A stretch of 64,000 bases of DNA from RUG13409 sp045546135 (GTDB taxonomy: Bacteria > Bacillota > Clostridia > Peptostreptococcales > Anaerovoracaceae), in NCBI GenBank assembly GCA_045546135.1, contig JAZQCD010000006.1, forward strand, positions 62,001-126,000, in the 5' to 3' direction. Of the stretch, positions 35,451-44,398 are shown one piece after another. A model generated the notes under the pieces. It made no database searches. It had not been told where the DNA came from and saw only the letters and a list, made by a program, of their open reading frames with translations. Numbering within the stretch: position 1 is the first letter of the stretch; each line of letters begins with the position of its first letter. A program made the position numbers and the translations under genes.

Positions 35451-36191
35451 CTACAGTTGATCAAGTATTTGTCCGTCTATGGAGATCGTCACAACTCGCC
35501 ATGGTATGAACTTGCCGCTTGCTTTTAAAGCTTCTTTTGCCATATATTCTATGCCTCCGCAGCAAGGAACTTCCATCCTAAGGATTGTGACTTCTTTGAT
35601 ATCATTGTTCTTAATGATATCAGTCAGCTTTTCACTGTAATTGATGCTATCAAGTTTCGGGCATCCTATGAGGGTTACATGTCCTCTCATGAATTCCTGA
35701 TGGATGTTCGCATAAGCATAAGCTGTGCAATCTGCTGCAATGAGGAGTCTTGCTCCGTCAAAGTAGGGTGCAGTCGTCGGCGCCAGTTTGATCTGGCAGG
35801 GCCATTGCGCCAGTTGAGATTTAGGGGTTTGGACGTATCCGGCAGGCGCTTGTGCATACTCGGTTGTTTGCAACGCATTATCATCATTCCGTTTTAATGT
35901 CCTTACCTGGCTGCCGGGGCATGTACTATGTCTACCATGCTCGATTGCTGCCTTCATCTCTTTTGCTTTTAATACTGCAGCCTCGTCATATGCCGGAGCT
36001 TCTCTTTCTTCAAAACTGATGGCTCCGGTAGGGCAGTTTGGAAGGCAGTCGCCGAAACCGTCGCAGAAATTCTCTCTTACAAGTTTAGCCTTTCCGTTTA
36101 CTATATCTATCGCGCCTTCGTGACATGCGTTTGCACAAAGGCCGCAGCCATTGCATTTTTCTTCATCTATGTGTATTATCTTGCGTTTCAT
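35451..36191 (-). CDS. 4Fe-4S ferredoxin-domain protein of the Crp/Fnr-linked type
   Basis: 246 residues. Two iron-sulphur motifs: CNGCGLCANAC near 14-24, and the unusual NFCDGFGDCLPNCPTG near 42-56 (C-x5-C-x3-CP). The C-terminal part has PCQI, a ADCTAYAYANIHQEF block, IGCPKLD and VPCCGGIEYMAKEA, cysteines that could form further metal or redox sites. Anaerobes commonly keep such genes beside Crp/Fnr regulators and hybrid-cluster proteins, so a role in nitrosative or redox stress is likely, though no hcp gene is visible here. It is read towards the DUF5808 gene. A phased GGTCTT repeat lies 70-100 bp upstream. Confidence 0.85.
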   Translation of the reverse strand: MKRKIIHIDEEKCNGCGLCANACHEGAIDIVNGKAKLVRENFCDGFGDCLPNCPTGAISFEEREAPAYDEAAVLKAKEMKAAIEHGRHSTCPGSQVRTLKRNDDNALQTTEYAQAPAGYVQTPKSQLAQWPCQIKLAPTTAPYFDGARLLIAADCTAYAYANIHQEFMRGHVTLIGCPKLDSINYSEKLTDIIKNNDIKEVTILRMEVPCCGGIEYMAKEALKASGKFIPWRVVTISIDGQILDQL

Positions 36192-36260
36192 TACATTCCC
36201 TCGTTGCTATTGCTGTTTTATTTTAGATTGTAAAACCTATTTTCTATACGTTCTTGAAAT

Positions 36261-36290
36261 GGTCTTAAGACGGTCTTAATACGGTCTTGG
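36261..36290. repeat. Three GGTCTT repeats at 11-bp spacing
   Basis: GGTCTTAAGAC, GGTCTTAATAC and GGTCTTGG start at 36261, 36272 and 36283, exactly 11 bp apart. They lie between the zinc-ribbon gene and the ferredoxin-like gene, both on the minus strand. Helical phasing suggests a protein-binding array upstream of the ferredoxin gene. Confidence 0.6.
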
Positions 36291-36300
36291 TTTTTCCGTT

Positions 36301-36564
36301 CTAAGCACTTTTCTTATTTTCCTTTTGCTGCTTTGCGATCTTCATCATTTGCTCGTACATGGCCTCGCCGACACACTGCTTTGCATACTGGCACCACTGA
36401 ACGCAGTTGAGCGTATCGTTAAAGATCTTGAATCCGCAGTTTGGGCATTCTGCCTCAGTATCTATGGTCCAGATCTCTATTTCATGCCCACATCTAGGAC
36501 ACTTCTTTTCCATTGGTTTTGGTTCCGGTTTTCCCTGACATCCGCTGAATAATTGTCCTGCCAT
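36301..36564 (-). CDS. Small zinc-ribbon protein
   Basis: 87 residues from the ATG at 36564, which has AGGAGG at 8 nt; an in-frame TTG or ATG further up would add seven residues. The middle carries CPRCGHEIEIW ... CPNCGFKIF, two CxxC knuckles of a rubredoxin-like or zinc-ribbon fold. A third cysteine cluster (NCVQWCQYAKQC) follows, and then a lysine-rich tail. The family is seen next to Crp/Fnr and ferredoxin genes in anaerobes; the function is unknown. It is divergent from the Crp/Fnr gene. Confidence 0.75.
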   Translation of the reverse strand: MAGQLFSGCQGKPEPKPMEKKCPRCGHEIEIWTIDTEAECPNCGFKIFNDTLNCVQWCQYAKQCVGEAMYEQMMKIAKQQKENKKSA

Positions 36565-36698
36565 TTTAATTACCTCCTGCAGCATTTGCCGCTCATATCT
36601 TGATTTGTGATACTTTGAATTACTAAAGTATCTACTTTTGCTTTTCTATGTTTGTTTATTGATTTGATGATAGTTCTTTTTATTGATTTTTATGATCC

Positions 36699-36734
36699 TT
36701 GTTCAGATCTTTGTTTAGATCTTTGTTCAGATCT
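36699..36734. repeat. Three tandem 12-bp iterons
   Basis: TTGTTCAGATCT (36699), TTGTTTAGATCT (36711) and TTGTTCAGATCT (36723) follow head to tail, then CTTGAAC. They lie in the 327-nt divergent region between the zinc-ribbon and Crp/Fnr genes, which otherwise is AT-rich with TATTATATT-type -10 candidates. Confidence 0.75.
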
Positions 36735-36891
36735 CTTGAACTTTCATCCATATTGTAGTATTATATTTGCAATAAATATGTTAGAAAACAAACATATATG
36801 TTAATTAACTGGATATATTTAGTTCAGAGAATATCGATCTAGTATGAATGAAGAAAAGATACACATTTTTCATTACATGCTGCAATAGTTA

Positions 36892-37578
36892 ATGGTGATA
36901 GCGATGGAACAGTACTTAACGATACTAAGACGAAGTCCTTTTTTTGCAGGAATGACAGATGAAGAGATCCTGACGGTACTTCACTGTGTGGAGGCAAAGG
37001 TCATAAATGCGAAAAAGGATGCATATATTTTAAGGTCAGGAGATGCAACCGACGTGATGGGACTGGTCCTTTCCGGTAGCGCGATGATCATACAGGAGGA
37101 CTACTGGGGACACAGAAACATCATAAGCAAATGCGGAGCAGGGGATTTCTTTGCGGAACCATATTCTGCAACTCCGGGATCCATACTGAATTTAAGCGTA
37201 GTAGCAGAAAGCGATTCTGATATAATGATGCTGAACACAAGGCGCATGCTCACAACCTGTCCTTCAGCATGTGATCATCACAATAAACTGGTACGCAATC
37301 TTGTAGCAGTTATGGCCAACAAGGTGCTGGTCCTAAATGACAAGATAACTCATGTGAGCAAGAGATCGACCAAGGAAAAACTGCTATCCTATCTGTCGTC
37401 AGAAGCCATGAGGCAGGGGAAGAGCACTTTTGACATTCCATATGACAGACAGCAGCTTGCGGATTTTTTATGCGTTGAAAGGGCAGCAATGTCCGTCGAA
37501 CTTTCAAAGCTTCAAAAGGAAGGAGTTATTAAGACTACAAAAAACCACTTTGAACTTTTAACAGATCCTGTAGTTTAG
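36892..37578 (+). CDS. Crp/Fnr family transcriptional regulator
   Basis: 228 residues (224 if ATG 36904 is used). Cyclic-nucleotide-type beta roll (about 15-130, LRSGDATDVMGLVLSGSAMIIQEDYWG ... AGDFFAEPYS), long dimer helix, and an HTH near 170-215 (IPYDRQQLADFLCVERAAMSVELSKLQKEGVI). It lacks the N-terminal cysteines of FNR, so it does not sense oxygen through an FNR cluster. Its neighbours (ferredoxin, zinc ribbon) and overall look fit the HcpR-like regulators of anaerobes that respond to nitric oxide; that is inference. The upstream 12-bp iterons may be its binding sites. Confidence 0.9.
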   Translation: MVIAMEQYLTILRRSPFFAGMTDEEILTVLHCVEAKVINAKKDAYILRSGDATDVMGLVLSGSAMIIQEDYWGHRNIISKCGAGDFFAEPYSATPGSILNLSVVAESDSDIMMLNTRRMLTTCPSACDHHNKLVRNLVAVMANKVLVLNDKITHVSKRSTKEKLLSYLSSEAMRQGKSTFDIPYDRQQLADFLCVERAAMSVELSKLQKEGVIKTTKNHFELLTDPVV

Positions 37579-37721
37579 GTACTATCCCGGAGTTTTCATT
37601 GGTTAACAGGGAAAGTCCCTTTGGTTTAGAGGCTTATTCAGAATAAGGTGCTTTACAAATCTGGCAAATCTGCAACCAAGTAGGTGCAATTTACTTCACA
37701 TATTGAGTTTAAAATAGTTAT

Positions 37722-38690
37722 ATGAGTAACAAAAAGAATATAACAAGATCATTTTTCAATGCAGCATATACATTGGTCATGCTTGCTTTGGGTCTGTTTC
37801 AGCTATGGGACTGGTATCATGGCAGCGAAGATCCCATTTGGCATATAATTTTTTACCTTTTCATAATGCCTATAGTCTCGCTTGTTTTTGCTATATTTAA
37901 CGGGGGCAGGCTGCAAAAGACAAAGAAAGGCAGAGTACTTGTTTTTCCTTTCTATGCACTCCTTATGGCTGCATTTGTTTACGCATTTATGGCAAACGGC
38001 GGTCTGTATTTTGTAAGGAATCCTGAGCTTTCGGAAAACTTCCTTACAGAAACTCTTAAGATCTCTATTCCCACATTTATCGCGGCATTTTTGGGAAGCA
38101 TCATCAATATTTTTATGCACACTCCAAAAAGACCGAGAAGTGTACATGGAGGATATGATTCAAAGGAAGACGAAGAAGAAGCAAGAGAAGCAGGAGAAAG
38201 AGGAGAGAGGATAGCATCAAGCTTTTTCAAAAGAGTTCTTCGCAAGAGCGATAATATGATAAACAACGCCGTACTGTTTGCAGACGGAAAAGAAGCAGAG
38301 TATGACAGCATAATAGTGAACAGATACGGTATCTTTGTTATAGAAGTAAAGAACTATGCCGGAAGGCTCTATGGCTCCGAAGACGATTTTTACTGGCAGA
38401 AAGTCAAGCATACGGCTGCAGGCAATGAGTATGAGAAAGCAGTAAAGAATCCTATTCCTCAGGTCAAGAGACAGGTATATATCCTTTCAAGGTTCCTTAA
38501 AGAACATGGATACAGCAACTGGATCGAAGGCTATGTGTTCCTTGTGAACAGGAACATTCCATTCAAAAGTACCTATGTTCTTGAGACTGCAGAGGATGTA
38601 GAGAGGGCTATTCATACTGCAAAGCAGGGAATGATAGATGATCATACTGTTTCTCAGATCTCTAAGCTCCTCAAAAGTACAGTAGCCTAA
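37722..38690 (+). CDS. Membrane-anchored NERD-domain protein
   Basis: 322 residues. Four hydrophobic segments in the first 130 residues are followed by an acidic linker (SKEDEEEAREAGERGE). A NERD (nuclease-related) domain then runs from about 165 to 285: ERIASSFFKRVL, YDSIIVNRYGIFVIEVKNYAGRLYG and VKNPIPQVKRQVYILSRFL. The E-V-K triad and the aspartate of YDSII match the endonuclease-like fold. The substrate is unknown; such proteins are presumed DNA or RNA nucleases. TAAAAT ends 6 nt before the ATG and no Shine-Dalgarno is seen. Confidence 0.85.
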   Translation: MSNKKNITRSFFNAAYTLVMLALGLFQLWDWYHGSEDPIWHIIFYLFIMPIVSLVFAIFNGGRLQKTKKGRVLVFPFYALLMAAFVYAFMANGGLYFVRNPELSENFLTETLKISIPTFIAAFLGSIINIFMHTPKRPRSVHGGYDSKEDEEEAREAGERGERIASSFFKRVLRKSDNMINNAVLFADGKEAEYDSIIVNRYGIFVIEVKNYAGRLYGSEDDFYWQKVKHTAAGNEYEKAVKNPIPQVKRQVYILSRFLKEHGYSNWIEGYVFLVNRNIPFKSTYVLETAEDVERAIHTAKQGMIDDHTVSQISKLLKSTVA

Positions 38691-38710
38691 GAGAATCAAT
38701 ATCCATGAAA

Positions 38711-38753
38711 CGCGCATTTATCACTTTGTCTTTAGCAAAGTGATAGCGCTTAT
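38711..38753 (+). terminator. Hairpin terminator after the NERD gene
   Basis: TCACTTTG (38721-38728), 7-nt loop, CAAAGTGA (38736-38743), extended by GCGC on both sides (38712, 38746), followed by TTATTTAA. Confidence 0.65.
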
Positions 38754-38836
38754 TTAAGGACACTGGTTTCATCAGGTTTTAAGAATCTGAATATTGTGTT
38801 ATTCTATGTGAAACAAAAGGTGAAAGAAGACATCAT

Positions 38837-39469
38837 ATGAATAAAGTATTAGACCTGTATTTATGCTTTTTAAAGATAGGCGCCGTTAATTTCGGCGGCG
38901 GTTATGCCATGCTGCCTCTTCTTCAAAGAGAACTTACAGTAAACAGGAAATGGATAGAGGAAGAAGAACTTACTGACTATTATGCAGTAGGTCAATGTAC
39001 TCCCGGACCTATTGCGATGAATGTCTCTACATTCATCGGCCACAAGATCGCAGGCATACCCGGCGCTTTGGCTGCAACGATGGGTTTCATTACTGTTCCG
39101 TTTTTTATAATACTCATAATATCGGCTTTTCTTAGAAACTTTGCTGATATTCCTGTTATCCAGCATGCTTTTGCAGGTATCAGAGTGTGCGTCTGCGTGC
39201 TCATATTTCAGGCAATACTTAAACTTTGGAAAGGCGCCATAAAGGATACTAAGTCCATTATTCTGTATATAGTTATCCTGTTTTTGACACTGTTTTCAAA
39301 ACAGCTCCCCATATCCATTCCGGCAGCCGTTCTCGTAGTTTTAGCAGGTATATTTGGAATAGTCCTTTACAGGAATGAACCTGTTCCGAATGCAAAATCT
39401 GATGCAAAGGTTCAGGCAGAACGCAAGGCTGAGGATCAGATAGAAGATCAAAAGGAGGCAGACAAATGA
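38837..39469 (+). CDS. chrA: Chromate transporter, first half-size subunit
   Basis: 210 residues with the CHR domain: FLKIGAVNFGGGYAMLPLLQREL near 13-35, DYYAVGQCTPGPIAMNVSTFIG near 51-72, then five to six helices. A charged 30-residue tail rich in Glu, Lys and Asp follows. Two separate half-size CHR genes in tandem form the short-chain type, thought to assemble into one antiporter for chromate or sulphate-like anions. The stop overlaps the second gene by 4 nt. Chromate resistance in this organism is not implied; the natural substrate is uncertain. Confidence 0.9.
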   Translation: MNKVLDLYLCFLKIGAVNFGGGYAMLPLLQRELTVNRKWIEEEELTDYYAVGQCTPGPIAMNVSTFIGHKIAGIPGALAATMGFITVPFFIILIISAFLRNFADIPVIQHAFAGIRVCVCVLIFQAILKLWKGAIKDTKSIILYIVILFLTLFSKQLPISIPAAVLVVLAGIFGIVLYRNEPVPNAKSDAKVQAERKAEDQIEDQKEADK

Positions 39470-40068
39470 TCTACCTTAGACTTTTCTTTGAATTCTTTAA
39501 GGCCGGACTATTTGCAATAGGCGGCGGCCTTGCAACTCTTCCATTCCTTTATGAAATGGGTGAAAAAACAGGGTGGTTCACTGCTGCGGACGTGGCTGAC
39601 ATGATCGCTGTTTCAGAGTCTACACCTGGCGCAATAGGTATCAATATGGCGACATTCGCAGGATTCAAGACAGCAGGCATCCCGGGAGCAATATGCTCTA
39701 CACTTGGACTTGCAGCTCCTTCGATCATAATAATACTCATAGTTGCTAAGTTCCTTCAGAAGTTTAGGAGTAACAAGTATGTCAACAGCGCTTTCTTTGG
39801 CTTAAGGCCTGCATCCATGGCTATGATCACCGCTGCAGGACTCAATGTAGTAAGGATAGCTCTTGTAAATATGGATGCTCTGAGCAAAGCAGGTGCAGAT
39901 GTAAGAGCAGGCGATCTTGCAGGAGCTGTGTCAAGCATTGGAGACTTTTTCATCCTTAAGGCTTGGATACTTGCCATAGTTCTTATAGTTGCTATCAAAA
40001 AACTGAATTGGCATCCTATAATCTTTATTGCTTTTTCAGCATTAGTGGGGATAGTCTTTAGTTTTTGA
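39466..40068 (+). CDS. chrA: Chromate transporter, second half-size subunit
   Basis: 200 residues, the partner of the preceding gene. It has LFFEFFKAGLFAIGGGLATLPFLYEMG near 5-30, DMIAVSESTPGAIGINMATFAGF near 45-67, and about six helices. The two halves have opposite predicted topology in characterised pairs. ATG 39466 overlaps the upstream stop, so the two are co-translated. Its last 11 nt overlap the 3' end of the acyl-CoA ligase gene on the other strand, with no terminator between. Confidence 0.9.
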   Translation: MIYLRLFFEFFKAGLFAIGGGLATLPFLYEMGEKTGWFTAADVADMIAVSESTPGAIGINMATFAGFKTAGIPGAICSTLGLAAPSIIIILIVAKFLQKFRSNKYVNSAFFGLRPASMAMITAAGLNVVRIALVNMDALSKAGADVRAGDLAGAVSSIGDFFILKAWILAIVLIVAIKKLNWHPIIFIAFSALVGIVFSF

Positions 40069-41845
40069 GATTCTCTTCTTCGAGTTCCCTATAGGCTATC
40101 TTGCCGATCTTTGTTGTAGGAAGCTCTGATCTGAATTCGATCTCCTTTGGCATAGCATATTTTGCTATATTCTTTCTGCAGTAGGAGAGGATCTCTTCCT
40201 TTGTCTTGTCATTGGCAGGTACACCGTCTCTTAAGACTATGTATGCTTTGACTCTTTGCATCTTGTAAGGATCCGGAACTCCTATTACGCAGCTTCTTTG
40301 TATCATCTCGTGGGAATCGAGTATTCCTTCGATCTGTGCCGGATATACATTGTATCCTGAGCTTACGATCATTCTCTTTGCTCTTCCTTTGAAGAATACG
40401 AAACCGTCCTGGTCCATGACTCCAAGGTCGCCTGTATAAAGCCACCTGAGTCCGTCTGCATGAGTTCTCAGTGTCTTTGCAGATTCTGCAGGGTTATTCA
40501 GGTATTCCTTCATTACTGTAGGACCTGAGATAAGGATCTCGCCTTCTTCTCCGTAAGGCACTTCTTCATCTGTTCCCGGTTTTACGATCTTAAAGTAAGT
40601 ATCAGGGAAGGGGATACCGATGCTTCCGATCTTATGCATATGAGGAGGTGTAAGGCAGCATGCGGATACGCTTTCTGTTGTTCCGTATCCTTCTCTTATG
40701 TGTACTGCGCACTGATGATCTTCAAGGAAGGTATCGAACCTTTTCTTAAGGTCAGGTGTCAGAGAATCTCCGCCGGAGAATATTCCCTTAAGGCAGCTTA
40801 GATTTGCTTTCTTCATGGATTTAACGCTGAGTATCGCCTCGTAAAGGGTCGGAACTCCGGCTATGAAATTGCAGTCGTACTTGGTGATGAGCTTAGCATA
40901 GGACTGAGCTGTAAACCTTGGCACAAGTATGCTGCGTCCGCCGTTGGAGAGCATGGAGTGAATGCAAACATTGAGGCCGAATCCATGGAAGATTGGCATT
41001 GCGGCAAGCATTCTGTCTCCGGGACGGAACATCTGGTTCGTTGCTATTATCTGCTGTCCGGCAGAGTTGAAGTTGTGATTTGTAAGAACGATTCCCTTGG
41101 TCGTTCCGGTGGTCCCGCCTGAATAAAGGATAACTGCGGGGTCTTCCGCTTTCCTCTTTACTTTGTAGTTGTATGAGCAGAATCTTCCGAGCTTGATAAA
41201 ATCCTTCCACATGATGACAGGAGCGTCATATGGGATCTTTGCAAGTTTTCTTCCTTCTGTGAGCATGTAACCGGCTCTGATATGAGGAGAAAGCTCATCC
41301 TTGATGCTTGCAAGAATGATATTGACGAGTTTTGTGTTGTCTCTTATGTGTTCAAACTTGTGATAGAACTGGTCAAGGGTTATTGCTACAGTGCTCTGAG
41401 CTTCGTTAAGGTAGAACTCTATCTCATTCTCTGCAGAAAGAGGGTGTACCATATTTGCGATCCCGCCGATAAGATTTACTGCGTAGAACATGTCTACTGC
41501 CTGCGGACAGTTCGGCATAGCTATGGTAACTATATCTCCTTCACGCACACCAAGAGTTTTGAGGCTCCTTGCGCAATTGTTTATGTTGTTTATAAGTTCT
41601 GTATATGAAGTGGATCTTCCCATGAAATCTAAAGCTGTATACCTAGGGAAAGCCTTTGCAGCTTTTTCCACTGCTTCATACATGGAACCTTCAAAATATT
41701 CAAGATGCATTGGTATCTCACCCATGCTGCTTTCCCAGGGCGTTTTAGCTGTTACGCAGGAATAATCCATCGCCTTAAAGGAAACTTTCGGTTCCTGTTT
41801 TGGAACATTGAACCTCAATGGGTTGATCATTGCTGTTTCGCTCAT
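40058..41845 (-). CDS. Adenylate-forming acyl-CoA synthetase
   Basis: 595 residues from the ATG at 41845, preceded by GGAAAGGATAATT; a longer reading from 41875 is less well placed. ANL-superfamily motifs: the AMP/ATP loop YSGGTTGTTKGI near 240, EGYGTTES near 385, YTGDLG near 460, GRAKRMIVSSGYNVYPAQIE near 480, and the C-terminal catalytic lysine region PTTKIGKIAY. It activates a carboxylic acid as acyl-AMP and joins it to CoA, probably a medium or long fatty acid. No beta-oxidation or acyltransferase genes adjoin it. It is read alone. Confidence 0.92.
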   Translation of the reverse strand: MSETAMINPLRFNVPKQEPKVSFKAMDYSCVTAKTPWESSMGEIPMHLEYFEGSMYEAVEKAAKAFPRYTALDFMGRSTSYTELINNINNCARSLKTLGVREGDIVTIAMPNCPQAVDMFYAVNLIGGIANMVHPLSAENEIEFYLNEAQSTVAITLDQFYHKFEHIRDNTKLVNIILASIKDELSPHIRAGYMLTEGRKLAKIPYDAPVIMWKDFIKLGRFCSYNYKVKRKAEDPAVILYSGGTTGTTKGIVLTNHNFNSAGQQIIATNQMFRPGDRMLAAMPIFHGFGLNVCIHSMLSNGGRSILVPRFTAQSYAKLITKYDCNFIAGVPTLYEAILSVKSMKKANLSCLKGIFSGGDSLTPDLKKRFDTFLEDHQCAVHIREGYGTTESVSACCLTPPHMHKIGSIGIPFPDTYFKIVKPGTDEEVPYGEEGEILISGPTVMKEYLNNPAESAKTLRTHADGLRWLYTGDLGVMDQDGFVFFKGRAKRMIVSSGYNVYPAQIEGILDSHEMIQRSCVIGVPDPYKMQRVKAYIVLRDGVPANDKTKEEILSYCRKNIAKYAMPKEIEFRSELPTTKIGKIAYRELEEENLKN

Positions 41846-42184
41846 AATTATCCTTTCCATGACCTTAAAGATCATGATCTGTTAACTTATTTCTAGATTT
41901 CAGATATTATCCTGTTAAGAAAGACAGGGGACCTGATGATGGTCGTTTTTTGCAACATCATTTTTTTATTTGCCAAAGCATAAACATTTCTGTATCTTAG
42001 GCTTCAAAAAGCTGCAAATATTTTCTTAAAATCAAAGATAATTCCTGGTTTTGATAGTTTTTGTGTAAAAACTTTGACTAATATACCACATTAACAATCA
42101 TATTACTACCACATATTTATATACTTTTGTTGAACATGGTGGACGATTTCGTTCATTTTACTGTTTTTATCAAAAATACTGGCT

Positions 42185-42317
42185 CATGATATGGTTTTAT
42201 TTCAGCCAATATACTTTGATATGACCGTCATGATATTGTTTTACTACAGCCAATATGTTTTGATGTGACCGTCATGATATTGTTTTACTACAGTCAATAT
42301 ATTTTTGGTATGACCGT
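42185..42317. repeat. Three tandem 44-bp repeats before the M50 gene
   Basis: CATGATATKGTTTTAYTWCAG-type units start at 42185, 42229 and 42273, with lengths 44, 44 and 45 bp. Each ends in a TATGACCGT or TGTGACCGT stretch. At the junctions ATGAC-C-GTCAT or its near copy forms a palindrome. Copies 2 and 3 differ at only a few positions. There are no spacers, so it is not a CRISPR array. The surrounding 41876-42184 and 42318-42400 stretches are AT-rich with nothing else I can support. Confidence 0.8.
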
Positions 42318-42422
42318 AATTTAAATACTGTATAAATTGCTTGAATTATGTGCTTCATTAATTTAGGATAATTAGAGTTAATATTATGCAATATTCACAA
42401 GGTTTTCATTGGGAGGGATCTT

Positions 42423-43544
42423 ATGAAAAAAGGCAATTTGTCATTTGGAAATATATTCATAGTAGCTGTTTTCGTGGGCATAGGGATCTTTAGCGGTCAT
42501 CTGATAGCAGAGTATCTCGATACTATCTACAGCGGCAGCTACATGTCGGATATCATCCATTTAGGCTTAATGATGGTATGCATGTACATTATGATGTATG
42601 TACAGATAGCAATACATGAAGGCGGGCACCTTGTATTTGGTCTTTCGACAGGGTATAAGTTCCAATCTTACAGGATAGGAAGTTTTATATTAAAGAAAAC
42701 AGAGGATGGATTAAGGACAGGCCGGTTCAGTATTGCAGGGACCGGCGGGCAATGCCTTATGGAGCCTCCGGAGCTTAAGGACGGACAGATCCCATATTTC
42801 CTTTACAATATAGGCGGGTCATTGGCTAATGTCATTGCTTCGGTCATTTTCTATCTTCTTGCTCTTTTGTGGCAGGGCACATTCGCTTCAATAGTACTTA
42901 AGATGGGCGCCATCATTGGAATAGGTTTTGCTGCAACCAATGGGATACCTCTTCATCTTACCGGGATCGATAATGACGGCGCTAACATAGTCAGTTTGAG
43001 AAAGTCGCCGGATGCAGTAAGAGCATTCTATGCCCAATTAAAAATAACAGAACTCAGCGCGAAAGGAACAAGAGCAAAGGATATGCCTGAAGATCTTTTC
43101 AAGCTTCCTGATGATGCAGACCTTAGCAACAGCCTTATTACCTCTGTCGCAGTGATGAATGAGCAAAGGCTCCAGGATATGCACAGGTTCGATGAGGCAG
43201 ATAAAGAAGCGGAGAAGCTCCTTGCTCTTCATTCCGGTCTTGAAGGTCTTTACAGATCTCTTCTTACGTGTGACAGGATATTTTTTGCCATTTTAAAGGG
43301 CAAAGACTACAATGCTTTCCTTGATAAAGCTCAGCTCAAGTATATGAAGAGTATGAAGAACTATCCGCCTGTCATAAGGACAAAGTATGCCATGGCATTA
43401 AAAGAAAAGGATGAGGCGAAAGCAAAGAAGCTTCTTGAGGACTTCGATAAGGTAGCAAAAAAATATCCGACTCCTGCTGATATAGAGTCGGAAAGGGAAC
43501 TTATGATGATTGCAAAAGATAAAATCAATAATACAGATGCGTAA
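42423..43544 (+). CDS. M50-type membrane metallopeptidase
   Basis: 373 residues. Helices near 10-30 and 45-64 precede HEGGH (65-69), the zinc site. The region GTGGQCLMEPPE, then NIGGSLANV and further helices follow, with LTGIDNDGANI near 180 as the likely third zinc ligand (Asp). The last 190 residues are soluble and helical. The arrangement fits site-2-protease-like enzymes that cut within membranes. The substrate is unknown. GGGAGGGATCTT precedes the ATG, a strong Shine-Dalgarno. Upstream lie three 44-bp repeats. Confidence 0.85.
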   Translation: MKKGNLSFGNIFIVAVFVGIGIFSGHLIAEYLDTIYSGSYMSDIIHLGLMMVCMYIMMYVQIAIHEGGHLVFGLSTGYKFQSYRIGSFILKKTEDGLRTGRFSIAGTGGQCLMEPPELKDGQIPYFLYNIGGSLANVIASVIFYLLALLWQGTFASIVLKMGAIIGIGFAATNGIPLHLTGIDNDGANIVSLRKSPDAVRAFYAQLKITELSAKGTRAKDMPEDLFKLPDDADLSNSLITSVAVMNEQRLQDMHRFDEADKEAEKLLALHSGLEGLYRSLLTCDRIFFAILKGKDYNAFLDKAQLKYMKSMKNYPPVIRTKYAMALKEKDEAKAKKLLEDFDKVAKKYPTPADIESERELMMIAKDKINNTDA

Positions 43545-43565
43545 AAACGCTTTTATAAAGACACC

Positions 43566-43614
43566 ACTCCCATACGATGCGTAGTTCCTATTGAACTGAT
43601 CTTCTGCTATTAAT
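43566..43614. repeat. 49-bp dispersed repeat, copy A
   Basis: An ungapped 49-bp stretch with 37 identities to 49999-50047 (CCCAT..., GCGTAG.TCCTA). It lies in the convergent gap between the M50 and PrsW-type genes. Many differences are transitions, so the copies have diverged but kept a common pattern. Confidence 0.5.
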
Positions 43615-43663
43615 TGAGAATAAACTGCCATAATGGCTATTTTTTTGGTTCATAGTATACGAT

Positions 43664-44398
43664 TCAAAACTCAGATTCACCTAGGATCCTTAAAGAATAG
43701 TTCTCTTTCTTTTTAATATCTTTAGAAAAAGTAAAGATCGTTATCATCAGGATAAACGAGAGCAATCCTATGAATATAGTGATCATTACTACTCCGGGAT
43801 GTTCCTCTGCGAGTGAAGGTGACATGGTATAGTTATAAAGGAACTGGATGATCAAAGGGATCACGAATGCATGTATCTCAAAGACTTTCATTCCTGTGAA
43901 TTTTGCTTTACCTACAAAATATCCCATGATCAGTCCGAATCCGGCTTGCATAGCCAAGGGGCCTCTGATGAATATTTGGATAGGTTCAGCAAAAAGGGCA
44001 TAGGTGATACCCTCGAAAAGACCGAAACCTGCTCCTATGACAGTTCCAAAGCAAATGACATCGGCCCATGAATACCTTCCTTGAATGTTTTTTAGAACCT
44101 TATTCAAAGCCCATCTTTTTAAGATCTCTTCACTTAGAGCCAAAACAATGAGGGCGCGGTATATTTGATACAGAGTCCATTTTTCCGGCACGATGCCAAG
44201 AGCAGTTCCGAAAAGGTCCAGTATGTAAAAAAAAGGCAGGGAAAAGAGCGATGCTAATATACCTGACGTAAAGGATCTTGCGCAGATCTTTTTGTAGTCA
44301 TCATCCTGCCTCAGCATACGGTTTCTTAATTTTAAATAGATAGCTATGGATGGTATGAAGCTTATCACCACAACAGCTGCAAATATAAGGTCATCCAT
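43664..44398 (-). CDS. PrsW-family intramembrane metalloprotease
   Basis: 244 residues from the ATG at 44398 (a TTG sits one codon earlier). About seven membrane helices. The PrsW/CAAX-like motifs are present: LSEEILKRWAL near 92 with the EE pair, GAGFGLFEGITYAL near 120, and a histidine in EIHAFVIP near 185. PrsW of B. subtilis cuts the anti-sigma factor RsiW; other members have unknown targets. It is the last gene of a four-gene minus-strand operon and overlaps the DUF3990 gene by 8 nt, so the two are translated together. The stop lies near copy A of the dispersed repeat. Confidence 0.88.
   Translation of the reverse strand: MDDLIFAAVVVISFIPSIAIYLKLRNRMLRQDDDYKKICARSFTSGILASLFSLPFFYILDLFGTALGIVPEKWTLYQIYRALIVLALSEEILKRWALNKVLKNIQGRYSWADVICFGTVIGAGFGLFEGITYALFAEPIQIFIRGPLAMQAGFGLIMGYFVGKAKFTGMKVFEIHAFVIPLIIQFLYNYTMSPSLAEEHPGVVMITIFIGLLSFILMITIFTFSKDIKKKENYSLRILGESEF

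Noticed and set aside
42185..42317. Possible CRISPR array
   Set aside because: The repeats are directly adjacent with no spacers, only three units, and no cas genes are present.
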